The translations under genes and the position numbers were made by a program. A stretch of DNA of 64,000 bases from an uncultured Porticoccus sp. (lineage in GTDB: Bacteria > Pseudomonadota > Gammaproteobacteria > Pseudomonadales > Porticoccaceae): NCBI GenBank assembly GCA_947259505.1, contig CAMYLT010000001.1, positions 62,001 to 126,000 of the forward strand. Reading direction: 5' to 3'. Below, in pieces: positions 54,904 through 64,000 of the stretch. The first letter of the stretch is position 1; every line of letters begins with the position of its first letter. Under the pieces are notes generated by a model. It was not told where the DNA came from, did not search any database, and saw only the letters and a list, made by a program, of their open reading frames with translations.

Positions 54904-55031
54904 TGAAAAACCAGCTGCGCAGCCATTACCGTGTTAAAAAATGGCTTAATTCGGTCATTTATAACCGGCAAATCCCGTTGTTTCGCCGCTTTTTGCCCTG
55001 CGCTGACCGCCTCGCAAACTTTTTCAAGTTC

Positions 55032-55056
55032 CCGATAGCCTATCGTTTACTATCGG
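55032..55056. repeat. nested inverted repeats ahead of ribA
   Basis: CGATAG-C-CTATCG is directly followed by TTTA-CTATCGG, so the first arm can pair with either of two right arms. It lies 75 bases ahead of the ribA start in a 227-base gap. Possible operator or alternative-fold leader; no FMN riboswitch motif is present here. Confidence 0.45.
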
Positions 55057-55130
55057 AAAAGTGCAGCCTCCCTTTACTCGGGGTGTTTCCCGGCTAAAAT
55101 AGCCACCCGCCTGATCTTTAGGAGTCTTAA

Positions 55131-55745
55131 GTGACCCTGCGTTTTGTTGAAAGCTCCAAGCTGCCCACCCGCTGGGGCGTGTTTGATATTCACGGCTTTG
55201 AGGATGCGCAAAGCGACAAGGAGCATATTGCCATCACTATGGGTGATGTCGCCGATGGCGAGCCTGTATTGCTGCGCATCCATTCAGAGTGCTTGACCGG
55301 TGATGCACTGTTCAGTGTGCGCTGTGACTGTGGTGCGCAACTGGAAGAGGCGATGCGCCGTATCGCCGCCGAGGGGCGGGGAGCAATCCTGTACTTGCGT
55401 CAGGAAGGGCGGGGTATTGGGCTGATTAACAAGATCAAGGCCTACCATCTGCAGGATCAGGGGGCTGATACGGTAGAAGCCAATGAACAACTTGGTTTTG
55501 GGGCGGATATGCGTGACTACAGTATTTGCCGTTCCATGCTCAAGCACCTGAACATCACGAAAGTGAATCTGTTGACCAACAATCCCCGTAAAGTGGAAGC
55601 ACTGGAGCAGCTGGGGATAGAGGTTACTGCGAGGGTAGCCCTGCAAACAGGACGAAATCCACACAATTTGTATTATCTGGCGACTAAAGCCGGCAAGCTG
55701 GGCCATCTGTTCGATGAACAAGATGAAGGCCAAGGGGATAACTGA
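55131..55745 (+). CDS. ribA: GTP cyclohydrolase II
   Basis: 204 residues. Catalyses the first step from GTP in riboflavin synthesis. The zinc cysteines are in [20 protein letters not shown], the active-site loop is [10 protein letters not shown], and [11 protein letters not shown] follows. Start GTG 55131 after an AGGAG Shine-Dalgarno. Its TGA overlaps the hisF ATG by one base. This is the functional RibA that complements the dead half of RibBX. Confidence 0.96.
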   Translation: MTLRFVESSKLPTRWGVFDIHGFEDAQSDKEHIAITMGDVADGEPVLLRIHSECLTGDALFSVRCDCGAQLEEAMRRIAAEGRGAILYLRQEGRGIGLINKIKAYHLQDQGADTVEANEQLGFGADMRDYSICRSMLKHLNITKVNLLTNNPRKVEALEQLGIEVTARVALQTGRNPHNLYYLATKAGKLGHLFDEQDEGQGDN

Positions 55746-56515
55746 TGCTAGCCAAACGAATTATTCCCTGTCTCGATGTGGATAAGGGGCGAGTAGTCAA
55801 GGGAGTGCAGTTTCTGGATATCCGCGATGCCGGTGATCCGGTGGAGGTGGCCAAGCGTTATAACGAGGAAGGCGCTGATGAAATCACCTTCCTTGATATC
55901 ACTGCCAGCCATGAAGAGCGCGATACCATGATTCACACGGTTGAGCGTATGGCCAGCGAGGTCTTTATCCCCCTGACCGTGGGGGGAGGTGTGCGAACCC
56001 TTGAAGATATTCGCGCTTTACTGAATGCCGGTGCAGATAAAGTCAGTATCAACTCTGCTGCGGTGAAAAATCCTGAATTTGTCCGTCAGGCTGCTCAACG
56101 TTTTGGTTCTCAGTGCATCGTCGTTGCCGTTGATGCCAAGCAGGTGAGTCTTGAAGGCGAACCCTTGCGCTGGGAAATCTTCACCCATGGTGGTCGCAAT
56201 GCTACCGGGATCGATGCGGTGGAGTGGGCTGTGCGCATGGCGGAGTACGGTGCCGGCGAAATTCTTTTGACCAGCATGGACAAGGACGGCACCAAGAGTG
56301 GATTTAATTTGCCCCTGACCCGGGCAATCAGTGATGCAGTGGATGTCCCGGTCATTGCTTCTGGCGGGGTAGGAACTCTTCAAGACTTGGTAGACGGGGT
56401 GGTGGAAGGGATGGCAGATGCCGTGTTAGCGGCGAGTATTTTTCACTTTGGTGAGTACACCATCGCCCAAGCCAAGGAATATATGGCCGAGCGAGGTGTT
56501 GAGGTACGACGTTAA
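55745..56515 (+). CDS. hisF: imidazole glycerol phosphate synthase subunit HisF
   Basis: 256 residues, TIM barrel. Uses ammonia delivered by HisH to make IGP and AICAR in histidine synthesis. Catalytic Asp residues are in [12 protein letters not shown] (D11) and [14 protein letters not shown] (D130 region); [11 protein letters not shown] and [10 protein letters not shown] are the phosphate-binding strands. It is separated from the other his genes and translationally coupled to ribA. Confidence 0.97.
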   Translation: MLAKRIIPCLDVDKGRVVKGVQFLDIRDAGDPVEVAKRYNEEGADEITFLDITASHEERDTMIHTVERMASEVFIPLTVGGGVRTLEDIRALLNAGADKVSINSAAVKNPEFVRQAAQRFGSQCIVVAVDAKQVSLEGEPLRWEIFTHGGRNATGIDAVEWAVRMAEYGAGEILLTSMDKDGTKSGFNLPLTRAISDAVDVPVIASGGVGTLQDLVDGVVEGMADAVLAASIFHFGEYTIAQAKEYMAERGVEVRR

Positions 56516-56527
56516 GTTGACGATTGG

Positions 56528-56761
56528 CTAAACAGCATAACGGGCATTGGAGGTGAAAAACTCCAGCGCCTCCGGTCCAGCTTTCTGAACAAACTCAACA
56601 TAGTCGGATACCGCTTGTACCGCGCCTTCCTTGGAGTCAAACGGACCGACTGCCGAACCTTCACGTGTGGCAAAAAACCAGAAGTTATGCAGCTTAAAGA
56701 AGCGATCACTTCTTACGGCGGGCTTTTGCTCTTGATACTCGCCAGTTCGTATCGTTCCCAT
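56528..56761 (-). CDS. DUF6316 family small protein
   Basis: 77 residues. RSDRFFKLHNFWFFATREGSAVGPFDSKEGAVQAV resembles the DUF6316-type pattern, with a final helical part. No signal peptide or membrane segment. Function unknown. Convergent with hisF, 12 bases apart. The AT-rich 130 bases upstream (56762-56891) hold its promoter and nothing else I can identify. Confidence 0.6.
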   Translation of the reverse strand: MGTIRTGEYQEQKPAVRSDRFFKLHNFWFFATREGSAVGPFDSKEGAVQAVSDYVEFVQKAGPEALEFFTSNARYAV

Positions 56762-56891
56762 GTTGTCTCCTCACTTAAATATACTGCCGGATTTTTTTTT
56801 TTATTACATCCGTTGTAAACGAAGATTGTTTACATACTATCGACGCAAGAACAACAATCTGTAGCAATTCAGCACAATTTTCGCAAAAAAG

Positions 56892-58214
56892 TCAATGAGG
56901 AGGATCAGATCCCAATGCCTTTTGGTCGGGTGTGGCGACCGCTTGGCGGTCTGCTGCGATAGTGGAGAAAATACCTATTCCTTTTAGTAGGTTAAGCGCT
57001 TCATAGAGTTGATTATCCGCTTGAGACAGGTCTGTTTTACTCCCCTCCGCCGGGGCTTCCTCATTAGTCAGATGGCCCGCTAGGTTGGCTTCTTTGACCT
57101 GCTCGCCAGTTTCCAGCAAGCGGACTTCTGCTGGTTGAACGATGATGTCGGGTCGAATGCCCTCCGCCTGAATCGAACGCTTAGCCGGGGTGAAATAGCG
57201 TGCTGTGGTGAGTTTGATGCCCCTGTTGTCGCCGAGGGGGATCACGGTTTGCACGGAGCCTTTCCCGAAACTACTGGTACCCAAAATCAATGCTCTGTGT
57301 TGGTCCTGAAGGGCGCCGGCAACAATTTCCGCGGCGGAGGCTGACCCCTCGTTGATCAACACAATCACTGGCAGGCCATTTAACAGATCGCCTGGAGAGG
57401 CATAGAACTGTGTATTGGCGCTGGGAATACGGCCTTCGGTATAGACAACCAGCCCCTCTTCCAGAAGGGCATCGGCAACTTCGATGGAGGCATTCAGGAG
57501 TCCACCGGGATTGTTGCGTAAGTCCAGTACGAGTCCTTTCAGTTCTTTTTCTTCGCGCAAGAGCTTTTCGAGTGCCTCGGTGAACTCTGTGCCGGTATCC
57601 TCTTGGAACTGGGCAATGCGGATATAGGCAAAGCCTGGCTCAAGTATCCGGGTGCGTATGCTATGTACCTGGATGATGTCGCGGATAACCTCCACTTTAA
57701 ATGGGCCGTCTTTACTAGGGCGAACAATGGTTAGCGTCAGTTTTGAGCCTCTAGGCCCGCGCATGATCTCAATGGCTTCGCTCAGGGTCATTCCCTGCAC
57801 AAGCTGGTCGTCCAGTTTAATGATGAGGTCGCCAGCGAGAATGCCCGCCCGTTGTGCCGGGCTATCATCAATAGGCGTGATGACTTTGATAAAGCCGCCT
57901 TCCATGCCGACTTCGATACCGAGGCCACCGAACTCTCCGGTGGTGTGTTCCTGCAAGTCCTCGAAATCATTTTCATTGAGGTAGACGGAGTGTGGGTCCA
58001 GGCTGCTGAGCAGGCCGCTAATGGCCATTTCAAGCAGGGCTTTATCATCGATTTCTTCAACGTAGGCTTGTCTTATCTGATCGAAGGCCTGGGTGAAGTG
58101 GCGCAGTTCCTCCAGGGGCATACGGGCAGCATTGGGCGTTTCATCGGCGAATGCGGGGATGGTTCCGGCCAGCATTGCCAATGTTATCAGCAGCGATTTG
58201 CTCAATGGTTTCAT
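56892..58214 (-). CDS. ctpA: S41 C-terminal processing peptidase (CtpA-type)
   Basis: 440 residues with a signal peptide (SLLITLAMLAGTIPAFA). A PDZ domain (GGLGIEVGMEGGFIKVITPI, about 95-170) precedes the S41 catalytic core: LDLRNNPGG, nucleophile Ser in LINEGSASAAEIVAGA, general-base Lys in GTSSFGKGSVQ. A periplasmic protease that trims envelope proteins such as peptidoglycan hydrolases. The order gpmI-envC-ctpA on this strand is conserved in gammaproteobacteria. Confidence 0.95.
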   Translation of the reverse strand: MKPLSKSLLITLAMLAGTIPAFADETPNAARMPLEELRHFTQAFDQIRQAYVEEIDDKALLEMAISGLLSSLDPHSVYLNENDFEDLQEHTTGEFGGLGIEVGMEGGFIKVITPIDDSPAQRAGILAGDLIIKLDDQLVQGMTLSEAIEIMRGPRGSKLTLTIVRPSKDGPFKVEVIRDIIQVHSIRTRILEPGFAYIRIAQFQEDTGTEFTEALEKLLREEKELKGLVLDLRNNPGGLLNASIEVADALLEEGLVVYTEGRIPSANTQFYASPGDLLNGLPVIVLINEGSASAAEIVAGALQDQHRALILGTSSFGKGSVQTVIPLGDNRGIKLTTARYFTPAKRSIQAEGIRPDIIVQPAEVRLLETGEQVKEANLAGHLTNEEAPAEGSKTDLSQADNQLYEALNLLKGIGIFSTIAADRQAVATPDQKALGSDPPH

Positions 58215-58314
58215 GAAGTCATCCTGGATTCAGTTAGCGGGAGGTGTTCAGTCTTTCTGCTGGCTTTGGCAGGGAGCACTTTCTCGGGATAAAAGGTCAT
58301 TTATATCCCGGAGG

Positions 58315-59469
58315 TTACCCTTTGCTTGTCAGCCAGTATTTCGGGTTTGTCGGTCTGCCATTATGTCGAATTTCAAAATAAAGTGCATGATCCCGCTGTC
58401 CGCCGCTGTTACCTACTTTTGCGACGACTTCCCCAGCTCGAACCCAATCACCTGTGACCTTGAGCATCACCTGGTTATGAGCATAAAGACTCATGTAGCC
58501 ATCGCCGTGATCAATGATGACGAGCAGGCCGTGACCGCGCAGGTAATCGGAGAAAATAATGCGCCCGTGGTGAATGGCATGGACATCAGTGCCCTCGTTG
58601 GCTTTGAGCAACCAGCCATTCCAGGTGATATCGGCTGTGCGAGTGGCGCCGAAATACTGTGTCAACTTTCCGGAAACGGGCCACGGCAGTTTGCCTTTAC
58701 GCTTGGCAAAGGGTTCTGTGCTGGCGGGGGCGGTCAATTTGGCGAGACTTTCCTCTAGCGCTTTTAATACAGATTCAAGTCGCTTGCGCTCGTTTTTAAG
58801 CTTCGCCAGGGATTGCTGTGAGCTGCTGATCTGTCGGTCAAGACGAGTGAGTACTTCGCTTCTGAGCCGGTGACTTTCAGCAAGTTTTTGTTGCTGATCA
58901 GCAAGGTCGATACGATTTGCTGCCAATGCGGCGTGCCGGTCGGCAATACCCTGCTCGACAGCTTTCAGCTCTTCTATGGTTTTCAGGTACTGATTGAGCT
59001 TTTCAGCACGGGCATTCAAGAAATAGTCGTAATACTTCAGCGTGCGGCTGATCTTGTTGGGATCTTCCTGGTTGAGCAGTAATTTGATGGACTCTTCATT
59101 GCCTAGCCGGTAGGCAGCCGTTACCTGGCGAGCGATCAATTCCTGTTGTTCCATCCGGGACTGTTCAAGCGCGGCTTGTTGTTGCTGAAGTTTTTTTAGT
59201 TCACTGCCTAGCTCGGAGAGTTTTTGTTCGATCTGGCGGATCTGGCTATTTATCTCGGCGGAGGCCAGTTCTGTTTTTTTCAACTCTCTGGCAAGTTGTT
59301 GTTGTTCCTTGTTGTCGCCTTGAATGGACTGCTCGAGTTTGAGTATGTCGTTGCCGACTTGTTTTAACTTTTGACGATCGTCTTTTTCGTTGGCGCTGGC
59401 AATGGCTGTGATTGACAGCAGAAGTATCGCAACCAGTGCCCGCAGAAATACTGTCACAGCAGCGCCCAC
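58315..59469 (-). CDS. envC: murein hydrolase activator EnvC
   Basis: 384 residues with a signal peptide (LVAILLLSITAIASA). A long coiled coil (about 30-250) is followed by a LytM/M23 domain (WPVSGKLTQYFGAT to RPTNPKYWL). Zinc ligands are degenerate: the first His is replaced (KANEGTDVHA) and the HxH is replaced by LYFEIR, so it should not cut peptidoglycan itself but activate septal amidases through FtsEX, as E. coli EnvC does. GTG 59469 starts after a GAGG Shine-Dalgarno, 11 bases from gpmI. Confidence 0.92.
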   Translation of the reverse strand: MGAAVTVFLRALVAILLLSITAIASANEKDDRQKLKQVGNDILKLEQSIQGDNKEQQQLARELKKTELASAEINSQIRQIEQKLSELGSELKKLQQQQAALEQSRMEQQELIARQVTAAYRLGNEESIKLLLNQEDPNKISRTLKYYDYFLNARAEKLNQYLKTIEELKAVEQGIADRHAALAANRIDLADQQQKLAESHRLRSEVLTRLDRQISSSQQSLAKLKNERKRLESVLKALEESLAKLTAPASTEPFAKRKGKLPWPVSGKLTQYFGATRTADITWNGWLLKANEGTDVHAIHHGRIIFSDYLRGHGLLVIIDHGDGYMSLYAHNQVMLKVTGDWVRAGEVVAKVGNSGGQRDHALYFEIRHNGRPTNPKYWLTSKG

Positions 59470-59480
59470 CGAAGCCTCAT

Positions 59481-61031
59481 TTAGTCGCTCAATATAGCCA
59501 GGGAATGCCCGGTCATTTCTGCCGGTTGCGGCAGGTCCAGCAGCGTTAGCATGGTAGGGGCAATATCCGCCAGAGAGCCATCGCCAGCCAGGGTTAGCGT
59601 GCGCTCACCTACATAAATCAGTGGTACCGGCAGGGTGGTGTGTTGGGTATGGACCTGTCCGGATTGGGGGTCGTACATTTGCTCCACGTTGCCGTGGTCA
59701 GCGGTGATCAGGCATTCACCTTCGTGGTCATCCAGAGCATTTAAGACGCGCTCCAGGCATTGATCGACCACCTCGACGGCCTTCACGGCGGCATCGAACA
59801 CGCCACTGTGTCCCACCTGGTCGCAGTTGGCGTAATTACAGATGATCACATCGTACTTGCCGCTTTCAATCGCATCGACCAGATTATCTGTCAGTTCGTA
59901 GGCGCTCATTTCCGGTTTTAAATCATAGGTGGCAACTTTGGGCGAGGGGATAAGAATGCGCTCTTCACCCGGAAAAAGAGTTTCTTGTCCGCCATTAAAA
60001 AAGAAGGTCACGTGGGCGTACTTTTCCGTCTCAGCAATGCGCAGCTGGGTTTTGCCGAGGCTACCGAGATATTCACCCAGCGAGTTGTGCAGGTTTTCCG
60101 GTGGAAACGCACAGCTGGCAGAGATATCGGCTGCGTATTCGGTGGTCATGACAAAATCGGCCAAGTCGGGGGTCGCGGCACGCTCGAAACCGTCGAATGC
60201 TTTATCCACAAAAGCTCGTGTTATCTCTCTGGCCCGATCCGGGCGAAAATTCATAAACAGCAGGGCATCGCCATCCTTAATGGTGGCTGCCGATTGGTCT
60301 GCGGCGGCAATAAGGGTGGGCAATACAAATTCATCGTTTTCTCCGCGTTCATAGGCAGCAAGCAGGCCGCTGACAGGATCTGCAGCCTGGTGTTGGGCCT
60401 TGCCGAGCGTCAGCAGGTCATAGGCAGCCTGTACGCGATCCCATCGATTATCCCGATCCATCGCATAGAAACGGCCACAGATGCTGGCAATGCGGCCCAG
60501 GCCCAAGGCCTCGAGTTTGCTGGAGGTGTTTTGCAGGGAGGGTTGGGCGCTGCGCGGTGGGGTGTCTCGACCGTCAAGAAAGGCGTGCACATAGATTTCT
60601 TTGGCGCCGCGCTGAGCTACCATGTCGATCATGGCGTTTATATGGGCTTCATGGCTGTGAACGCCACCCTGGGAAAGTAGCCCCATAATATGTACGGCAT
60701 TGTTCGTGGCAACCGCCTTGTCGATGGCGGTACAGTAAGCTGGGTTGGTAAAAAAATCACCGTCTTTGATGGCTTTGTTGATACGGGTGAAGCTCTGGTA
60801 AATTACCCGTCCGGAACCCAGGGTCATATGTCCTACTTCACTGTTGCCCATTTGGCCTTCCGGCAGACCTACTGCCAGCCCGGCGGTATCTATAAAAGTG
60901 CGGGGGCAGCTATCCCAAAGCCGGTCACGCACCGGGGTGTTGGCGGTATAAATAGCGTTGTTTTCATGGCTCTCGCTGTGACCACAGCCGTCGAGCACTA
61001 GCAGCAGTAGTGTTTTCTTGGATTCTGTCAT
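59481..61031 (-). CDS. gpmI: 2,3-bisphosphoglycerate-independent phosphoglycerate mutase
   Basis: 516 residues, alkaline-phosphatase superfamily. Interconverts 3- and 2-phosphoglycerate with two Mn ions. The phosphoserine is S64 in [14 protein letters not shown], with VLDGCGHSE at the start, FLDGRDTPP and [11 protein letters not shown] as metal and substrate blocks. First gene of gpmI-envC-ctpA. Confidence 0.97.
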   Translation of the reverse strand: MTESKKTLLLLVLDGCGHSESHENNAIYTANTPVRDRLWDSCPRTFIDTAGLAVGLPEGQMGNSEVGHMTLGSGRVIYQSFTRINKAIKDGDFFTNPAYCTAIDKAVATNNAVHIMGLLSQGGVHSHEAHINAMIDMVAQRGAKEIYVHAFLDGRDTPPRSAQPSLQNTSSKLEALGLGRIASICGRFYAMDRDNRWDRVQAAYDLLTLGKAQHQAADPVSGLLAAYERGENDEFVLPTLIAAADQSAATIKDGDALLFMNFRPDRAREITRAFVDKAFDGFERAATPDLADFVMTTEYAADISASCAFPPENLHNSLGEYLGSLGKTQLRIAETEKYAHVTFFFNGGQETLFPGEERILIPSPKVATYDLKPEMSAYELTDNLVDAIESGKYDVIICNYANCDQVGHSGVFDAAVKAVEVVDQCLERVLNALDDHEGECLITADHGNVEQMYDPQSGQVHTQHTTLPVPLIYVGERTLTLAGDGSLADIAPTMLTLLDLPQPAEMTGHSLAILSD

Positions 61032-61194
61032 GATTTCAATGGGGTGATGGCGTCTGGAGTGAATAATTGGCGAATCTTACCTGCAAAGCGCATTCAGTGC
61101 TATTGGTGGTTCCTTGAGCAGTTTCCGGTGTGTATACTTTTGCGGCTTTGCGGGGCCGTCCGGCCCAGTCTGAATATCTGAGAGGCGGTCTAGC

Positions 61195-61605
61195 GTGGAT
61201 TTTTTTGTATTTATCAGCGAGCAGTGGGTTCTGGTCAGTGTATTGTTAGTGCTGATCTATCTGTTTGCCATTAATGAGCGCATCAAAAGTGGTCGGCCCA
61301 TTTCTGTGCATGCCGTGACGCGTATGCTGAATGCGGATGAGGCTGTGTTGCTGGATGTGCGCGACAGTAAAGAATTCAAGGCGGGGCATATTGCCGGTGC
61401 CATGAATATTCCCCAGACTAAGCTGCAGGACAAGATGGGCGAACTCAACCCCTATCAGGAAAAGATCATTATCATCGCCGATAAAGTGGGGCAGCAGGCT
61501 GGTGCGGTTGGACGTAAGCTGCAGCAGCAGGGCTTTAAAGTATTTCGCCTCACCGGTGGCATGATGGAGTGGCAAAACCAGAATCTGCCCGTCGTTAAAA
61601 GCTAA
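61195..61605 (+). CDS. yibN: rhodanese-like protein YibN, no cysteine
   Basis: 136 residues: an N-terminal TM (QWVLVSVLLVLIYLFAI) and a cytoplasmic rhodanese domain (LLDVRDSKEFKAGHIAGAMNIP ... FRLTGGMMEWQ). The active-site loop reads IIIIADKVGQQAG and the whole protein contains no cysteine, so sulfurtransferase activity is not possible; a binding or scaffold role is more likely. GTG 61195. It precedes grxC and secB, the usual order; one base separates it from grxC. Confidence 0.9.
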   Translation: MDFFVFISEQWVLVSVLLVLIYLFAINERIKSGRPISVHAVTRMLNADEAVLLDVRDSKEFKAGHIAGAMNIPQTKLQDKMGELNPYQEKIIIIADKVGQQAGAVGRKLQQQGFKVFRLTGGMMEWQNQNLPVVKS

Positions 61606-61606
61606 G

Positions 61607-61861
61607 ATGGCCCAGGTTAGAATCTACACCACCCGCACCTGCGGGTATTGCGTGGCCGCTAAGAACCTGTTGGCTAAAAAAGGGCTGACCTTTGATGAAA
61701 TCCCTGTCGATGGCGACTATGCTCTGCGCCGCGAACTGGTGGTGATGAGCGGTCGGCACACCGTGCCGCAAATTTGGCTGGGAGAAACTCATATTGGTGG
61801 ATATGACGATCTGCGCCGATTGGAGCAGCAGGGCGAACTTGATCGATTGATAGCCAGCTAG
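61607..61861 (+). CDS. grxC: glutaredoxin 3
   Basis: 84 residues. Dithiol active site TCGYC near residue 12-15, cis-Pro loop HTVPQIW and the glutathione-binding GGYDDL. Reduces disulfides with glutathione. Tightly coupled to yibN and upstream of secB. Confidence 0.96.
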   Translation: MAQVRIYTTRTCGYCVAAKNLLAKKGLTFDEIPVDGDYALRRELVVMSGRHTVPQIWLGETHIGGYDDLRRLEQQGELDRLIAS

Positions 61862-61949
61862 GGCTAATATGTGTCTTTGCTCTGCATGCTGATAATCCAA
61901 CGGCATTGCGCCATATCTGAATCAGTATTTATTTATAGAAGGCAACAAC

Positions 61950-62450
61950 ATGACTGAAGAACTCAACGAAAACGCAGGTGCTCCTGAAGGCGATACAAAT
62001 GCCCAATTCGCGCTGCAGCGCATCTATCTGAAGGATCTCTCCTTTGAAACGCCAATGGGTGCCGAGGCTTTTCAGCGTGAACTGAAGCCGAAAATCGGAC
62101 AAGAGCTTTCCACAAAGGTAAATCCGTTGGACGATGCCCATTTTGAAGTGGTGTTGACGCTGACGATTACGGTGAAAAATGGTGAAGATACGATCTATCT
62201 GGTCGAGGTTCACCAGGCTGGTATTTTCCTGGTAAAAGGACTGGAGAAGTCCCAGATGACACAGGTGATCAACGTGTTGTGTCCCTCCACCCTTTATCCC
62301 TATGCCCGGGAAGTAGTGGACAACGTTGTTATTAAGGGCTCATTCCCTGCGTTGATGTTGCCCCCGGTCAACTTTGAGGCGCTATTTGTCCAAGCTATGG
62401 CTGAGGCAAAAGCCAAGAAAGATCAAAATACATCAGAAGTTGCCCACTAA
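61950..62450 (+). CDS. secB: protein-export chaperone SecB
   Basis: 166 residues. Holds preproteins unfolded and delivers them to SecA. FALQRIYLKDLSFETP near the N-terminus and LCPSTLYPYAREVVDNVVIKGSFPALMLPPVNFEALF are family signatures. Third gene of yibN-grxC-secB, 88 bases after grxC. Confidence 0.96.
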   Translation: MTEELNENAGAPEGDTNAQFALQRIYLKDLSFETPMGAEAFQRELKPKIGQELSTKVNPLDDAHFEVVLTLTITVKNGEDTIYLVEVHQAGIFLVKGLEKSQMTQVINVLCPSTLYPYAREVVDNVVIKGSFPALMLPPVNFEALFVQAMAEAKAKKDQNTSEVAH

Positions 62451-62473
62451 GGGTTGGCTCATCGATGGCTATG

Positions 62474-62498
62474 GTCCGGGAGAAAAGTGCCCCCGGAC
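62474..62498. terminator. hairpin between secB and glnG
   Basis: 7-bp stem GTCCGGG/CCCGGAC with an 11-base loop between two convergent stops. No good T run, so a weak or RNA-stabilising element. Confidence 0.4.
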
Positions 62499-62511
62499 TT
62501 AGCCTGAGAGC

Positions 62512-63927
62512 TTAAAAGTCATCCTCGTCATGCATGCCCAGCTCCTTCAGCTTGCGAGTCAGGGTATTCCTTCCCCAGCCAAGTAATTCTGCAGCATCTC
62601 TCTTGCGGCCATGCGTATGGTGTAATGCTGTCTCAATCAGGGCGCGCTCAAAAGTAGGAACGGCAGATGCCAGGATGTCGTGATGGCCGGCACTGAGCTC
62701 ACTGTCGGCCCAGTTGCGCAATTGTTGTTCCCAATTTCCTGCAATGGCATTTTTTTCCACTGGGCTATCACGCAGCTCCGGCGGTAAATCTTCGATATGA
62801 ACTTCTCGCCCGGAGGCCATCACCGTCAACCAGCGGCAGATGTTCTCCAGTTGGCGAACATTTCCGGGCCAAGACAACATGCTGAGATAATGCTCGGCAT
62901 CGGCTGAGAGGGTCTTGGGTTCTGCTTCGAGTTCTTTTGCGGCGCGCTGAAAGAAATACTGCATCAGTTTGGGTATATCCTCGCGCCGGTCAGCCAATTT
63001 GGGCAAGTGGATGCGAATCACGTTGAGTCGGTGGAATAGATCCTCCCGAAAGCGGTTTTCGGCTACCAGTTGCTCCAGGTTCTGGTGGGTGGCGGCAATA
63101 ATGCGTACGTCTACTTTGACGGGGGTATGGCCCCCGACCAAATAAAATTCACCATTTGCCAGTACTCGCAATAGTCTTGTCTGTGCCTCGGGGGGCATAT
63201 CGCCAATTTCATCGAGAAACAGGGTGCCTCCGTCCGCCTGCTGGAAGCGGCCTTCACGTCGCTGTGTGGCGCCGGTAAAGGCCCCTTTTTCATGGCCAAA
63301 TAGCTCGGATTCAATCAGGTCGTGGGGAATGGCGGCCATGTTGAGGGCCACAAAGCGATTGTTTTTGCGCGGGCTATGGTCATGCAGCGCCTTGGCGACG
63401 AGTTCTTTACCTGTGCCGGATTCCCCGTTAATCAAGACAGTAATATTGGAGTGGGAGAGGCGACCAATGGCCCGAAACACTTCTTGCATGGCCGGGGCTT
63501 CACCGATGATTTCTCCGCTAACCCCTTCCTCAGTAGGAGCCCTTTCCTGGTCCTGCTCATTTGCAAAGTTAATCGCACGATTGGTGACGGCAATAAGCTC
63601 TTCCAAGTCGAACGGTTTGGGCAGGTACTCAAAGGCACCTCCCTGGTAGGCAGCTACCGCACTATCCAGATCAGAGTGTGCCGTGGTAATAATGACGGGC
63701 AATGACGGGTTCGAAATGTGAATTTTCTGCAGCAGTTGCAGACCGTCGATGCCGGGCATACGGATATCGCTGATAATGGTATCCGGCTGGGATTTGTCGA
63801 GCTTTGCCAGCAGTTCGCTGGCATCCTCAAAACTGGTCACCTGTAGTTCAGCCCGACTCAGAGCTTTTTCCATCACCCAGCGAATTGATCGGTCATCGTC
63901 GACTATCCAGACAGTGCGCTTTTCCAT
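62512..63927 (-). CDS. glnG: nitrogen regulation response regulator NtrC
   Basis: 471 residues. Receiver domain with phospho-acceptor D54 (ISDIRMPG), sigma-54-interacting AAA+ domain (Walker A GESGTGKE, GAFTGA loop in HEKGAFTGATQRR, Walker B LFLDEIGDMP) and a C-terminal Fis-type helix-turn-helix (KRDAAELLGWGRNTLTRKLKEL). Activates sigma-54 promoters under nitrogen limitation; the amtB promoter at 27.4 kb is a likely target. The symbol ntrC is also used. Confidence 0.97.
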   Translation of the reverse strand: MEKRTVWIVDDDRSIRWVMEKALSRAELQVTSFEDASELLAKLDKSQPDTIISDIRMPGIDGLQLLQKIHISNPSLPVIITTAHSDLDSAVAAYQGGAFEYLPKPFDLEELIAVTNRAINFANEQDQERAPTEEGVSGEIIGEAPAMQEVFRAIGRLSHSNITVLINGESGTGKELVAKALHDHSPRKNNRFVALNMAAIPHDLIESELFGHEKGAFTGATQRREGRFQQADGGTLFLDEIGDMPPEAQTRLLRVLANGEFYLVGGHTPVKVDVRIIAATHQNLEQLVAENRFREDLFHRLNVIRIHLPKLADRREDIPKLMQYFFQRAAKELEAEPKTLSADAEHYLSMLSWPGNVRQLENICRWLTVMASGREVHIEDLPPELRDSPVEKNAIAGNWEQQLRNWADSELSAGHHDILASAVPTFERALIETALHHTHGRKRDAAELLGWGRNTLTRKLKELGMHDEDDF

Positions 63928-63930
63928 GTT

Positions 63931-64000
63931 TTAGGTATCCAATGGTAAGTAGATAGTGAAACGAGTTTCTCCCTTCTCGTTTTCACATTCGATGAGGCCG
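63931..64000 (-). CDS. glnL: nitrogen regulation sensor kinase NtrB, C-terminal end
   Basis: Minus-strand frame entering from the right edge: the last 22 residues read GLIECENEKGETRFTIYLPLDT before TAA at 63931-63933 (written here as family-typical tail GLIECE ... FTIYLPL). This is the end of the HATPase domain of NtrB, which phosphorylates NtrC. The stop lies three bases before the glnG start. Confidence 0.85.
   Translation of the reverse strand, partial: GLIECENEKGETRFTIYLPLDT

Noticed and set aside
54903..55097. 64-codon frame between the aspartic protease and ribA
   Set aside because: Although it starts at the protease stop, the product looks random, and the segment carries the nested repeats and probably the ribA promoter.

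Overview
The window is a dense chromosomal segment of a Gram-negative gammaproteobacterium. The nudF-yqiB-cpdA-yqiA-parE order, the rib-nusB-thiL-pgpA block, gpmI-envC-ctpA, secB beside glnG/glnL, aceK, ettA and a TonB/BtuB outer membrane indicate this. A marine member of the Cellvibrionales or a near relative is my best guess; this is inferred from gene content, not from a marker gene. There are no rRNA or tRNA genes, no insertion sequences and no CRISPR array.

Layout. 0-9.4 kb: nudF (partial), yqiB, cpdA, yqiA, parE, an AsmA/DUF748 envelope protein, parC. 9.5-11.5 kb: small membrane or exported stress-type proteins and an MscS channel. 11.5-15 kb, minus strand: aceK and a primosome-like pair, a protein with three tandem DnaT-type domains whose gene overlaps that of a lambda P-like helicase-loader homologue. 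15-18.6 kb: an orphan TonB receptor and radA. 18.6-25.9 kb: a cobalamin-riboswitch operon for B12 uptake and salvage (btuB, DUF71 ATP-PPase, signal-less BtuF-like protein, corrinoid adenosyltransferase, btuC, btuD, btuF). 26-27.5 kb: amtB with a very good sigma-54 promoter. 27.6-33.9 kb: DUF4404, SPOR lipoprotein, DCC and cupin proteins, LemA with a GIDE/EF-hand protein, ettA, ppk2. 34-37.4 kb: exported delta-class carbonic anhydrase and exported KatG. 37.5-41.1 kb: small proteins, PilZ, an SDR, and an AT-rich accessory patch with an unlisted 45-aa protein and a DUF5343 gene under a palindromic operator. 41.2-45.6 kb: a FadR-type regulator divergent from icmF, with a perfect operator between them. 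45.7-56.5 kb: glyA, nrdR, ribD, nhaD, ribE, ribBX, ribH, nusB, thiL, pgpA, a retropepsin-like protease, ribA, hisF. 56.5-64 kb: DUF6316, ctpA, envC, gpmI, a cysteine-less YibN, grxC, secB, glnG and the end of glnL.

Connections. The B12 operon supplies and adenosylates cobalamin, and IcmF is an adenosylcobalamin enzyme 16 kb away. GlnL/GlnG at the right edge are the expected regulators of the sigma-54 promoter of amtB. Riboflavin synthesis is complete: ribD, ribE, ribBX (whose RibA half looks dead), ribH and a separate genuine ribA.

Most of the window is ordinary housekeeping DNA. The parts I rate most unusual are the triple-DnaT/P-like pair, the intracellular BtuF-like plus DUF71 genes in the B12 operon, the LemA-GIDE-EF-hand pair, and the AT-rich DUF5343 patch. 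I do not see a clear new multi-gene defence or mobile system.
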